Shown: piece after piece, positions 11,654-21,995 of the stretch | Position numbering within the stretch: position 1 is the stretch's first letter | Layout of the letters: every line of letters begins with the position of its first letter | NCBI GenBank assembly: GCA_037954325.1 | Contig: JBBMNZ010000006.1 | Coordinates: 3,938,501-4,002,500, forward strand | Origin: Fistularia commersonii | Taxonomy: Eukaryota; Chordata; Actinopteri; Syngnathiformes; Fistulariidae | DNA length: 64,000 nucleotides | Direction: 5' to 3' | The notes under the pieces: model-generated | The model's database searches: none | Told to the model about the DNA's origin: nothing | The model's input: the letters and a program-made list of their open reading frames with translations, nothing else | Made by a program: the position numbers and the translations under genes

Positions 11654-11764
11654 CTTAAAAGCGATGGGCAGAGTCTTGTTGCACCTCCAGTGTGTGGGCA
11701 GCACAGAGCACAGGAAGTTTGGGCTGTCTGTCTTCACCAGTTCGCCCGGATGATCCGAGATCAC
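11654..11764 (-). CDS. runx1: runx1 second coding exon, 3' half: start of the Runt domain
   Basis: After acceptor TGTTGCAG the exon reads VISDHPGELVKTDSPNFLC and SVLPTHWRCNKTLPIAFK (111 nt, 37 codons, phase 0 on both sides). It ends AAG before the donor GTGTGT. This is the first part of the Runt domain, which binds the TGTGGT core and contacts CBF-beta. The DNA-contacting Arg and Lys of THWRCNK (R80 and K83 in human RUNX1b numbering) are kept. LPIAFK with Ile and PTHW with Thr match RUNX1; RUNX2 and RUNX3 have Val and Ser. Differences from human are VIS for VLA after MVE and Lys for Arg64 in ELVR. A (TG)n/(CA)n-rich stretch follows about 40 nt into the intron. Confidence 0.95.
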
Positions 11765-11837
11765 CTGCAACACTGTCACCGTCAATAACCCACTCCTGAA
11801 CGGGTAAAACCTCAGGGGAAATATCTGCGGTATTCAC
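11765..11837 (-). other. 73-nt intron splitting the Runt-entry exon of runx1
   Basis: Donor GTGAAT directly follows GAG at 11838 and acceptor GTTGCAG directly precedes GTG at 11764. Removing the 73 nt joins MVE to VISDHPGELVK in frame. Keeping it shifts the frame and destroys the Runt domain, because 73 is not a multiple of three. TTGAC about 20 nt before the acceptor fits a yUnAy branch point. The pyrimidine tract is poor. Mammalian RUNX1 has no intron here as far as I recall. Confidence 0.85.
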
Positions 11838-11989
11838 CTCCACCATGCCGCGGTCGGCCATGCGCAGTTTTCCCACCAGGGCGGCGCCGCCTCCGGCCTC
11901 CTGCGCACCCAGGGGCAGGGCCTCGGCCATCTTTCCTCCCGAGGCCAGGGTGGTGGACGGAGGAGTGTAACGCCGGCCAGGGGCGGGGT
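11838..11989 (-). CDS. runx1: runx1 second coding exon, 5' half: N-terminal segment before the Runt domain
   Basis: The acceptor is TGTCCAG and the exon starts with AC, completing the Asp codon begun at 13776. It encodes PAPGRRYTPPSTTLASGG, then KMAEALPLGA, a Gly/Ala-rich stretch, and KLRMADRGMVE. KMAEALPLGA matches KMSEALPLGA of vertebrate RUNX1; RUNX2 and RUNX3 differ here, so this supports runx1 rather than its paralogues. The exon ends GTG GAG before a donor GTGAAT (phase 0). In human RUNX1 the coding sequence continues from MVEV into the Runt domain without an intron. Reading straight through GTGAAT leaves the Runt frame, so the 73-nt interval 11837-11765 must be removed. The segment has no catalytic role. 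Confidence 0.92.
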
Positions 11990-13775
11990 CTGGACAGGCA
12001 CGAGAAGACAGAGGAATCATATTTCCATCCCGTGAGTATCTCCATTCACTGGAGGTGGGGGTCTATTATGATCGAGGCTGCAATGACTTCATCTTTTCAC
12101 ACAGATTATTTGTTCTAACAAAAATCTACAGCAAGTCCAAAAACACAACAACAAAAAATTAGACAATGAAAATTTGTTTTTTTTTTTCTCGTATTTCGAG
12201 ACTTATCGTATCTGATGGGTATCACTTTATGACAATTTCAAAGTTTTATTTTCTGGCTTCGGTTTGTCCCTCAGGTCCTGCCATTAATATCGCACGCAGA
12301 CAATTTTAACAGGTGAAAACAAACAAAGAGAGGAAGGCATTCGAGGACAAGAGACGCGCAGACGAAAACAGGCTCTGCGGTTTGTTTTACTCGCGCAATC
12401 AGTTGCAAACGTTCCGCTGAAATTTGAATTTTAAACAACGGCCGGCTCAAGTCTGGAGTTCCTCTCAGGTAACTCTGTCAGTTACGGCTGTGAAAATATG
12501 TTGATCTGAATTATATATGGATAATGTGAAATGAAAGCCCTGTTGTAATTATATACCACCATCTCCATTGTGGACCAAAAAGAAAAAAAAAACATTATTC
12601 AAACTTTTCAAACAAACCGTCCACTTTGAGCCGATATAAATGGAACCCGATACAATTAAGTAGATATTATCATCTCATCATAACTACAAAAGAATCAAAT
12701 CGAAACTGCCGCAGAATTTACAGCGTCTGCAAATGCTGTATATTGGAATAAAAAAAATATATATATACCCATATATATATATGTATGTTTACAGTGTGAC
12801 ATCCCACTTTGTGATGAAAACCATATTTACAACCCAAAATAACCCACGGCCTCAGACAGTCAGTCACCCCGCAGGCTGTCAGTCCGCCAAGCCACAATGG
12901 AAGCCACATGCTGGTGGTTTGTAGTTTAGTTTACTGTCTGAAACAAGACTGTAACGTCGCCGGGGCGACAGGCTGCCGATGTATGGGGGGGAACGGGGGG
13001 GATGCAAGCCACATTCAAAGGTATCAGCGGTTTTATGAAAAGTCGCCTGTAGACTGAGACGTCAGTCTGGGAAACAGGGAAACAGACAATAGAAGCTCAG
13101 GGATGGTTAAAAAAAAACAAAAACACAAAGAACACCTGAACTCTTGCAGCTTCTGTTCTATAAGCTGTAGTATCACCAAATATAAATAACGCAGGGTCAA
13201 AATGTGAATTAACACAAATAAAATATGCTTTGCGTTAACAGATTTCTATAAGTTTATTGTTTGGCTAACTTACAGGTGGATAAGCTAAACAACCTGCGCC
13301 ATCACACTATTAAAACACATTAATTACGCGATATTAAAGCAACAGTTATGGGTGGTACCTGTTAGTGAAATAGTACATATTAAACCGAAATAAAAACATA
13401 ACTGATGTGTCGCTGATGGGTAACCTCACCATTAAGTTTAATTGAATATCAAAGATCCATCCATTTGAATGGGGACTTTACTAATGTGTTTGGATATTCA
13501 CCACTGCTTAAATGAACTATATCACTTAAAAAGACATTAGTGAAAAAAAATTATAAACGCAGATATCAACTATGGCTAATGCTATGGGTATGACTATTTA
13601 AAAAAGGTGAGTACTTATGCAGGCGCACATTCATTTAGCCTTTTTACTTGTTTGTTTTTAATTTTAAAAAATATACAGAGATATATATTTTCATCAACAG
13701 GCTTGAAACGGGTCGTTAGTATTTTTAAAAATCAAAGAGTATTAATAATAATAGTCGATAAAAAGCGGGGCGTAC
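11990..13775 (-). other. First intron of proximal runx1 transcript
   Basis: 1,786 nt between the short first coding exon and the N-terminal exon, with phase 1 at both ends. It is AT-rich unique sequence with a small AT microsatellite near 12754-12782 and G runs near 12986-13003. Nothing gene-like was seen. Confidence 0.75.
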
Positions 13776-13803
13776 CGTATTTGGCGTCCCACAGAAACAC
13801 CAT
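13776..13803 (-). CDS. runx1: runx1 first coding exon, proximal (P2) isoform
   Basis: Read on the minus strand, ATG at 13803-13801 opens MVFLWDAKY and the exon ends after the first base of the next codon (G at 13776), followed by the donor GTACGC. Joining this G to the AC that starts the exon at 11989 gives Asp and continues as DPAPGRRYTPPST. From memory, this is how fish Runx1 proximal isoforms begin; the mammalian P2 isoform begins MRIPVDASTSRRF instead. The start-codon context has C at -3 and G at +4, so it is moderate. The exon lies at the downstream edge of a GC-rich promoter-like segment. Only 28 coding nt, so identification rests on the exact phase match and on the recalled fish N-terminus. 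RUNX1 is a nuclear transcription factor that controls blood stem-cell emergence. Confidence 0.85.
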
Positions 13804-14450
13804 TTGTGCGCCGCCGTCAAACCTCCCGGTGAGGATTCTTTGCGCTTCCGTCTCCCGCCCGTAAGTCTCAGTTTAGCAAAGATCCGTGAGAAAATTACAA
13901 AAATAAAAATTAAAAATTAAAAAAACAACAAAATCGGTTCCTTCTCCTGGCCGAAATGTGCCTCCCAGATCCCCCCCCGGAAAGAGAAAGCTTTGGCGGC
14001 GTGTTGTGAAGTTCTCCACGCGGAGCCTCCTCCTCCTTCTCTTCTCTTCCGGGAGTTGAACCCCGAAACGCGGGAAATGAAAATAAAGACGACTAAGAAA
14101 TTTGTCAAACCTTCTTGTGTCTCTCAAAGTGACTCAACTAGCGTGGGAGAGCCGCGTATACCCACTCTTCCTCCCGTGAGAGTGTCCATCCCTCGGACTG
14201 CGAGGAGGGTTTTTACCGGCGGAAGCTCCAGTATTTGCATTGCGCGTCTCTCAGCCAATCAAAACGCGGGCCGCGAACGAGGTGGAGGGGGGAGAGGGGG
14301 ATTCGACCAATCGGCGTTACATCCGCGTGAGAGGAGGCGGGGCTTAGACGCGAATGCCCACGCTGCTTCCGCCCGGTTTGCAGAAGTGACAGGCGGATTC
14401 TCCTTTGAACGCAACACCTTAAAACCTTAAAAATACGGATATTAAAAAGA
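13804..14450 (-). promoter_or_regulatory. Likely runx1 proximal (P2) promoter and 5' UTR
   Basis: This GC- and CpG-rich segment stands out from the AT-rich flanks. In the direction of transcription it holds a GC box (14345-14333, AAGCCCCGCCTCC), two inverted CCAAT boxes (14311-14307 and 14259-14255), a perfect octamer ATGCAAAT (14240-14233) and a TATACG sequence near 14163-14157. The runx1 ATG at 13803 lies about 330 nt below that. If transcription starts near 14130 or above, an 84-codon upstream ORF (14127-13873) would be in the leader. Known vertebrate RUNX1 P2 promoters are CpG islands with long 5' UTRs. The exact start site is inference. Confidence 0.65.
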
Positions 14451-15529
14451 CGATTAACCGTTTCAAATGCTTCAAACTGATGACACTGAAAACATCACGA
14501 CTTCTGTCACAAACACGTCTTAAGAAGAGCGATACATAAATCATAAACGACGTCCTCCTGTCTAGGTATGGGTTTAAAATGTTGTATTCTTGTTATCATT
14601 ACGAAATTCTTCATATCTCTGTGTTTTTTTTTTAATTATAAACATTTTATACGGGTAAACATTTCATTTTTCTGCACCGTGCGAGTCAACGAAACGAAAC
14701 ACGGGCGCCCGAACCGTTTTCTCAGTACAAAATCCAGTCGATAGGGGGCAGTAGGTGATCTAATTCCTGAGAGCTGCTTTCATGTGAAAGGAACACTCAA
14801 TAAAGGAAAAAAAAACTTTGTAAAAATCTAAATATATGCTTTTTTTTTTTAAATTTTTTTTTTCAATAATAGTCTCCATTTTTCAAGAGTTATTTGACAC
14901 CAAGAAAGATCAAATTTTGTTTTGTGGTATATTTTGCCTCCACTGCTTGCTGTATTGTTTGTAATTCTATGTAGCTGTTCAATGTCAAAGAAGCTTTAAC
15001 TTCACATTGTAAAGGAAAGATTGTTTTAGCCCAAATGGGATATTAACATATCCTTAATCAATCAATTCCTTATGTTATTAATTTATACTCTCTAATCCCA
15101 GTGGAGACGATGGATAAACATAAAAATCAATATAATTTCAGTGAATGAATTATTATTTTCATTTTGAGGGTGGCTGCCGTATCAGCTGGATAAAAAAATT
15201 CCCTCATAGCTTTGCCATCTGTTTTGAGGCTGGAACTGAAGCTGGAATTGATTGATCGAACAAAAATCAACTCCAAACGGTTATGTTTAATTGAAAGAGG
15301 ATGTTTCCTGCGCAAAATGTCATTCATCGAAACTAGGGAAAGAAAATAAAAATAAGCACATGTTGTGCCACTTCTGTGGAGAATGCCCCATCTTTAAACT
15401 GACAAGGCTGCAGTTAAAAAGATTTATCAAAGAACCAAAATATTCTTTTTCTCCATTTTTCCCTGTTGTATTGCCAGGATTACATTAAAAGACAAGATAC
15501 TTTCATCCATTTCAACACTGATATTTAGT
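14451..15529. other. Unique AT-rich DNA, no gene seen
   Basis: AT-rich single-copy-looking sequence upstream of the runx1 proximal promoter. It holds homopolymer T runs (about 14840-14862) but no exon, RNA gene or clear repeat. Confidence 0.6.
14730..14760 (+). promoter_or_regulatory. CTCF-like motif upstream of the proximal promoter
   Basis: GATAGGGGGCAGTAGG at about 14739-14754 resembles the CTCF core, about 0.4 kb upstream of the proposed P2 promoter and in the same orientation as the motif near 4530. Motif match only. Confidence 0.35.
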
Positions 15530-15745
15530 CTGTCACGATGTAGTTACAAAAGCATTTTCTTTTTAATGCACTACTGTGCACTGCTTTGCACAACCAACTA
15601 CGGTCGCCATTATCTCACTTTTATTTTTCATTTATTTAATGCCTGTTACATGTTGTATGTGTAGCACTGTCAACCAAAGCAAATTCCTTGTCGCTGCAAA
15701 ATTACTGGGCAAATAAAGCTGATTCTGATTCTGACTCTGATTAGA
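15530..15745 (+). mobile_element. L2-type LINE 3' end (solo, truncated)
   Basis: A 3'-UTR-like sequence with CAAATTCCTTGTCGCTGCAA and GGGCAAATAAAGCTGATTCT, then short TGATTCTGA repeats. This arrangement is typical of fish L2-clade 3' ends. No reverse-transcriptase coding sequence remains, so it is a 5'-truncated insertion. Confidence 0.7.
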
Positions 15746-15806
15746 TGTTTAATATCTAAAAAGCGACAGGCATAATTTAGACCAGTATGTTTCTATTTCA
15801 TTTTTA

Positions 15807-15830
15807 CCCCCCCCCCCCCCCCCCCCCCCC
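15807..15830. repeat. Poly-C tract (24 nt)
   Basis: Uninterrupted run of 24 C, directly followed by AATGAAATTT. The G-rich strand is minus. Confidence 0.95.
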
Positions 15831-16794
15831 AATGAAATTTCTTGATCTTTATCTACAATTTGACTATTTTGCACAATGCAGTCTCTTGGTTTCATAGGTT
15901 GACATCTTAAAATATGTTGTCAAATATACTCTTTTAAAGAGGAGACTATAAAACACACATGTTCGGTTAGATGGTTTTCAAAATAAAATATGCTTTCAGA
16001 GTAATATTAATCCTTTGGACGGAACTGAGGGTCAACAATTAAAATAAAATGTTGCCCGATATTAAACGAAAATAAAACCCTGGAAATAAAGCCTGGTTGA
16101 TTAATAAAGAGCAAGACTGACAGTTTGATGCTGATAATATTAAAAAGAAAATTGAAGGATTTAAATATCTGTGTTACGTGATATACTCTGTAATTTTGAC
16201 TTTTTTCCCCCCTCTGAAAATAAATGTGTGTTTAATGAATACAACCATCTGCCGCATGGTTTAAAATCTTGTATTCAATTTCCTTTAAGATTCATATCAT
16301 TGTAAATCAGTTATTAGTCATCGTTAACGGAAGGAGATGAGCTATTTAAAAAAAAATAAAGATAAACTTGTGTTCGTGCTCTTCCTTCTCACAGCATCAA
16401 CTCCTCCTCAATCACTTTCACTTACATCAATGTGTTTGTCGGGGGCGTTGGAAGAAAACGCCAGGTCTGCTTGGACCCTCTGTAGCCAAAGGGGGGAATG
16501 ATAAAAAATGTAATGCCTCCTTGCTCAGAGGAGGACGAGATGAGATTTGACCTCGGAGAAAACATATTTTTCACTCCCTGATTTGTTTGCAGGTACTAAA
16601 GTGTATTCATGTAAAAAAAATTGTCAAAAGAATATTGAATTCTATTCAAAGCTGATGGGAGATGAATTCTATTGAGCCGCATGTTCAACAAAACATTAAA
16701 ATTTGATGGAGGTAAAATGTTGAGTGAAACATGACATTAGATGTGAGCAGAAGGTAGGAAGAAGGGAAAAAGAAAAAAACAAAACAAAAGAAAA

Positions 16795-16990
16795 GTTGCT
16801 CTCTTAATTGCCCTCCGACACGCTGCTGGTAACAAGAGCCACCCGGGCCTCCTCGCATCCGCAATCAATATCCCGTCACAAAAGATGATCGGATCTATTG
16901 ATAATAATTCATATGGTCAGCCGCTGTATCAATAACTTGTCATCACGGGATCAATCAAGATAAAAGAAAAAACAACTTCCATAATTCACA
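16795..16990. promoter_or_regulatory. Candidate conserved non-coding element
   Basis: A high-complexity block in AT-rich flanks, about 3 kb upstream of the runx1 ATG. It has several ATTGAT/ATCAAT motifs (around 16863, 16897, 16929 and 16950), a CATATG E-box near 16911, and GATAA sites (near 16900 and 16959). No ORF or repeat explains it. The call is inference from composition and position. Confidence 0.3.
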
Positions 16991-17340
16991 AGTGGAAAAA
17001 AATGTCATCTGACTTTTTTTTCCCCTTTTAAACATAATTCAATATTACATATTAAAAGACATTTTAGGAATTGATCAATTTATCAATTATTTCAAATGTA
17101 GCTCAAAAAGATAATGTTGAGTTTGGCTGTTTTTCAAAACCGTTATTTCTCAACACCTTCTTGAAGCCTTCAGGAGTGAGTTAATGAGCATTTATGTATT
17201 TATGTTGCACAACAGGATTCAAATATGCAAAGGAGTGTCATCCGCGTTCAAGTATAGAAGAAAATAAACACTGTTTATAATTTTAAACCGGAATCTTCTG
17301 TAGTATTTGAACAAAAATGTGAGTTCTGTGTATATTAACC

Positions 17341-19125
17341 ACCGCAAACATGAAAATCCAAAAGAGAGAGCAACAGACCGTCGGCCATTTCTCGGTCACA
17401 GCTTGAACCGACACAGGGCCGAAGAAACATCAAGTCCCTGAAAATACCAGGGAGATTTATTTTATCACCCGAACCCTATCGAGAAGTTAGAACATGGCTA
17501 AAAGATGAACACCCAAGAAACGGGTGGACGAACGCGCGTGAAACAGATGTTACATTCAAGAAAACAACCGAAAACGAAACTCGTAACGAAAGAGCAAAGC
17601 AGGAAAATTAGACCACCGAATGGGATGATGATGATGATGATGATGATGGTGGCGGTGGTGATGGATGAGTTTAGCTTTACCAAAGAGTCCGCTGCCTGTC
17701 CGGCCTTTCCTCATCAGGTACATGGCCCAGGACAGGGGGCCCGAGCCGGAAAAAGTCCCCGGGTTCATGCTTCAGTCCTGGGTACAGACGCGGTAGCTTA
17801 AGCGGGCGGTGGGGGATCTAATTTCAGTCAGTAGAGAATTTTAAGGGGAAAATTATCCCAAGGGAAAACAGCAGAGAGAGAAGATAATATTTAAAATAAA
17901 AAAAAATTACAAGAATAAATAGTAAATTACTACAAAATAATAATAAAAATTTAAGTAGCGAGTAAGAAAAAGGTGGAAATCGGAAAAGGGAGATGCGGTC
18001 CATCCTCCCCGTTATCCGTTGCTTTTATACCCCTCATCACCCCCCTAGTCGCCCCCCCCCCCACCCTCCACTTAGAATTAGCAAAAAACCAGAAGAAGTG
18101 AGGGAGGATGGAGCGAGGTGGAGAGGATCCAGTCAAGCTGAAGTTCATTCCCTCCGTCTCCAAAGCGTAGCCACGGGGGACGCGGCTCCACTTTGCCCTC
18201 GGGCTCTTTAAAGCTGCTAATTTCATTTAGCTACTCAAATGATTGCATCCCCTTTACCCCTCATCTCCCTCATCCACCCTCTACCCCAAACGTCCACCAA
18301 ACCCGCCCTTGTGTGCGGTGGAAGTGCCGATCCGTCCTCTCCCCTACCACAGCTCGCTAATAAATACCATAAGCGCAAGCAAGTGGCTCCTAGAAAGGCC
18401 ACAAATAAAGTATATATAATTGAAAGATTCTTTAAATGTGGGAAACAACTGGTAGGGGTTCAGAAAAGGAGGATAAAGCGAAGGTAACTGTGAAGCCCAG
18501 CAGCATTGATGCACTAAGATGCAAGGATAGACGAGAGCTTCAGCATACAACTTTGGAGCCTCAAAAAAAAAAACGTTTATTACTGTTTCATTCTTTTGCC
18601 AAAAGTGACGTGATGAAAGAAAAGTTTGAACTTCCATCATCAGGGCCTTATTGGCCAATTTTCGGCGATGGTACCCAGATAGCTTCTTGCTAATTTCTAA
18701 ATAATACCTTTTTCTGAGAATGACTATCCATTTGCATGTCTTCATATGATTTGAAATGTGTTGTACGGATTTCCATACTTCTTTTCCACACATTCACAGT
18801 CTTTTACTATTTACTTAAACATTTGTGATCAAGTGTCTTGTTTTCATGATTCTTAAACATTTGTGCAATGTTCGTTGATTAATTTATCATCAATACTTGA
18901 TGATGCTCAGCCTCCCTTCAGGGTCACGTTGGTTGCTTCTTGGAAGAATTATTATTATTTAGTTTGTTCAATACATTTCCAAAGATAACTATTATTAATT
19001 ATAATAATTATTATAACTGATAACTGAATTATACATAACATCTGCAATGACCCTTTTCCAATGCTTAAATACCTGAAACTATATATTTTATTGGACATAT
19101 ACTTGCACATAATTTTATATTTTTA
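17341..19125. other. Unique intergenic or intronic DNA, no gene seen
   Basis: Contains a short (ATG)n run at 17624-17647 and C-rich stretches near 18050-18070. Open frames here have no recognisable domain and look fortuitous. Confidence 0.55.
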
Positions 19126-19169
19126 TAAAGCTGCGGCTGTCACAAAAAGCAATTTCCCCTTAATAAAGT

Positions 19170-19235
19170 AATTGATAATTTGAGTACCATGAAAAGCGCT
19201 GTATAAATCTTATGTATTATTATTATTATTATTAT
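19170..19235 (+). mobile_element. Retroposon 3' tail with (ATT)n
   Basis: GAGTACCATGAAAAGCGCTG, TATAAATCTTATGT and an (ATT)n run. It resembles the common fish retroposon end 'aaagcgctatataaat...(att)n' and the degenerate copy near 3845. Confidence 0.55.
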
Positions 19236-19880
19236 TAATATCTTGATTCTGATTCCGATAATTATGATGAAGAACACTTATTTTTTCAGAGTCTCGCATT
19301 AACCTCATACTCTTCCAGTAAAAACCCAAAGTTAATAAAGACTGAGAGACACCAACTTGTAATAACAAATAGCTAGTTAAAATAGAACTAGTTAAAATTG
19401 CATTTTCTCTGTATTCCAGAACAAGAAGAATTAAAAATGCAAGAGGAGAGTTTTGGAGACATGTCTGATGAAATTTGCATGTCGATTTGCTGAAAACGCA
19501 TTCAAATAAGTAATAATAACATGGCAGTGAGTACACTAGTACAGTCGTGTCAACCGCTAACGTATAAATACTGTACATTCGACGCGCATACCGATGCAAC
19601 ATTTTTAATTTAATCTATAGGTTGGACAGTTAACATTCTGCGACTTAAATGTTTACAATGATGTGACAACATTGGTGGTAAAATTCCTATTAAATTAGGA
19701 AATGACTCAAAATCACCAAAAATCTCACAGTTTTTCCCGACGACTAATTCAAAATTTTAAAGGATTATCACGATCGAAGGAAGGGGAAAAAAACCTGAAG
19801 CTTCTAAATAAAGATTGGAACCGAATTGAGTCTGGTGTCTGTCTGCGTCTGACCTACCTAACCTCAAGGTGACCACCGTC

Positions 19881-19881
<1 letters not shown>

Positions 19882-19941
<60 letters not shown>
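19882..19941. repeat. (AC)30 microsatellite
   Basis: Pure 60-nt AC run. Confidence 0.98.
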
Positions 19942-19945
<4 letters not shown>

Positions 19946-20210
19946 TGAGTTTGCCACAGTGTCCCTCCCCGAGGTCCCTTGTCTGGTGACAACACCGCAA
20001 AACTCTCTGTCTATGAGTGTGTGTGTGTGTTTGTGTGTGTGTGTGTATGTCTTTGTGTCTGTGTGTATTTCACTGAACTCCTGTGTTACTCCATGTGCAA
20101 AAACTCCAACCCTAAAACAGCATTGCCACCCAACCCCAGACCAGCTGTGTGTGTGTTTGTGTGTGTGTCACTGGGTTCTGGTGAGCCACATTGGTCGATG
20201 TACTTGCGTA

Positions 20211-20238
20211 GTGTGTGTGTGTGTGTGTGTGTGTGTGG
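20211..20238. repeat. (GT)13 microsatellite
   Basis: Pure GT run followed by a G-rich stretch to 20253. Shorter interrupted TG tracts lie at 20016-20050 and 20145-20168. Confidence 0.9.
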
Positions 20239-20536
20239 AGGGGGGTGGGGGGGATTTGCATTGAGCCAAAACCCAGATCAAGAAACCCTAGCCTTCCCCT
20301 TCTGCTTCCATCCCAGTCAGGGCTTAGACTGGCAAGAAGCTGGGAAAGTGAATCACAGATGTAATTGTGACGCGGGAAATCTCCAACCGACTATTTTTCA
20401 GATACATTTCGGAGAGGAAGAATTGTTTTTATTCAGTTTTCTTTTGTCCTTGGATTATCAGTTAAACATTACTTATTTAATTCCCAAGGCTTTTATTAAG
20501 CTAACATTTCACCAGCATTTTTTACACCGTTAAAAA

Positions 20537-20760
20537 AATAAGAATAAGAATAAGAATAAGAATAAGAATAAGAATAAGAATAAGAATAAGAATAAGAATA
20601 AGAATAAGAATAAGAATAAGAATAAGAATAAGAATAAGAATAAGAATAAGAATAAGAATAAGAATAAGAATAAGAATAAGAATAAGAATAAGAATAAGAA
20701 CAACTTTATTTATCCCGAAGGAAATTGTTGTGCCAGAGTTACAAGAAAAACATCACAATA
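20537..20760 (-). mobile_element. LINE 3' end with expanded hexamer tail
   Basis: On the minus strand, TATTATTGTGATGTTTTTCT, AACTCTGGCACAACAATTTC and CTTCGGGATAAATAAAGTTG lead into (TTCTTA)n of about 27 units (20702-20537). The same 3' end occurs in the opposite orientation at 37.9-38.1 kb and 41.1-41.6 kb. The end resembles fish L2-like LINE 3' UTRs. No coding part is present. Confidence 0.7.
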
Positions 20761-21418
20761 ATAAATAATAGTAGAATAGTTTTCATGTGGATCCAGCTGG
20801 GATACAAAGAAAGGTGTGAAAATGCTAAATGAGTGGGGACAAACTTTTAATTTTCTTAAATATACAATATCTGCTATTCCTACCAAACTGTTTCGATGCC
20901 ATGATGTCTGAGGACGGATTTTGAATTTTGTTTCCACCCTCTTGCCTGTTGTTGTAGTAACCTCCCTTTAGTTGTAGTTTTGTCCACAATTCTGACCAGA
21001 TTTGAATGGAACAAATTCATATTTGGCTCTGGACTCTAAAAAATTAATTTGGTGAATTCTGAATTTGAAGGCACTTTTTCTGAGGCACGGTTCCGATACA
21101 TTATCCTCCCCGCTGACGGATTTGTCAAAAACGATCACAAATATAGAGTTCATTTCAAACCTGAAGACGGAGAGGTTCGTAATTGGACTTTGAGTTGTTG
21201 TTTTTCTTTTTTTTTCTAAACCATAATTTTGGTTTATTTTAATTTTTTGGAGTTGGTGAAGTGACAAAATGTTACCTCTGTCTCTCTTTCTCTTTCTCGC
21301 TCCCTCTCTCTCGCCCTGCCAGCGGCTGTCTGTTCCAATCGTCCCCTGAGCTGGGACCACCCTGAGGCCAATGACAATGGCATGGCAGGGATCAATACCT
21401 CACAATGATGCACACACT

Positions 21419-21446
<28 letters not shown>
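21419..21446. repeat. (CA)n microsatellite
   Basis: CA run of about 28 nt with a short ATA interruption after it. A pyrimidine-rich tract lies upstream at 21275-21312. Confidence 0.9.
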
Positions 21447-21457
<11 letters not shown>

Positions 21458-21995
21458 GCACATACATACTCCGACGAGGGATCGATTAAGAGATGGAGGG
21501 AGTCTGGAGGAAAAAAGGCCTCGGTTTTTTATTTTTCCTCACTCCTCATCAGCACCTTTAACACCTCGTCACTTTCTGTTTATAGACCCATGCTCACAGA
21601 CCCCACTATTTTCCACATTAGTCTATTCCAATTTTACAGACGTGCACAGTTTGTGCACAAAAAGCAGGAAAAAACTGTTTATATATTTTTTTAATTTTCA
21701 AGCTGTCTATCAAAGTCTCTATGATCGCACTCCTGACAAGTGGTTTTACAAAACTATAGAAGTGGAAAGTGTACTACATATGTACTCATATGAGTATATT
21801 ATTCCATTTGCAAGGAGTTTGTTCAACTAATAAGTAGTGGTACACCAATCTGACGTCTCAATACTTGTGATTTTGTTCAGGTATGCCTTACAGCCATGCA
21901 CTGAGGGCGCAAATTATTGGCATCAGTGGGTACTCAAAGTACCCCTACACGTACCCCTACACATCTAGAGAAGAAAAATAGGAGACCGGAGTGAG

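Noticed and set aside
11655..11837. Minus-strand frame continuing from MVEV into NTADISPEVLPVQEWV and beyond
   Set aside because: It reads through the 73-nt intron and out of the Runt frame; the spliced reading restores the conserved domain exactly.
17556..17768. Minus-strand ORF with a poly-His run
   Set aside because: The His run comes from an (ATG)n/(CAT)n microsatellite, and no other feature supports a gene.
18344..18793. A 149-codon minus-strand ORF
   Set aside because: No domain, no conserved motif and AT-rich composition like the flanks; judged a chance frame.
19869..20533. ORFs of 131 and 184 codons rich in Cys-Val or His-Thr
   Set aside because: They are driven by the (CA)n/(TG)n tracts.
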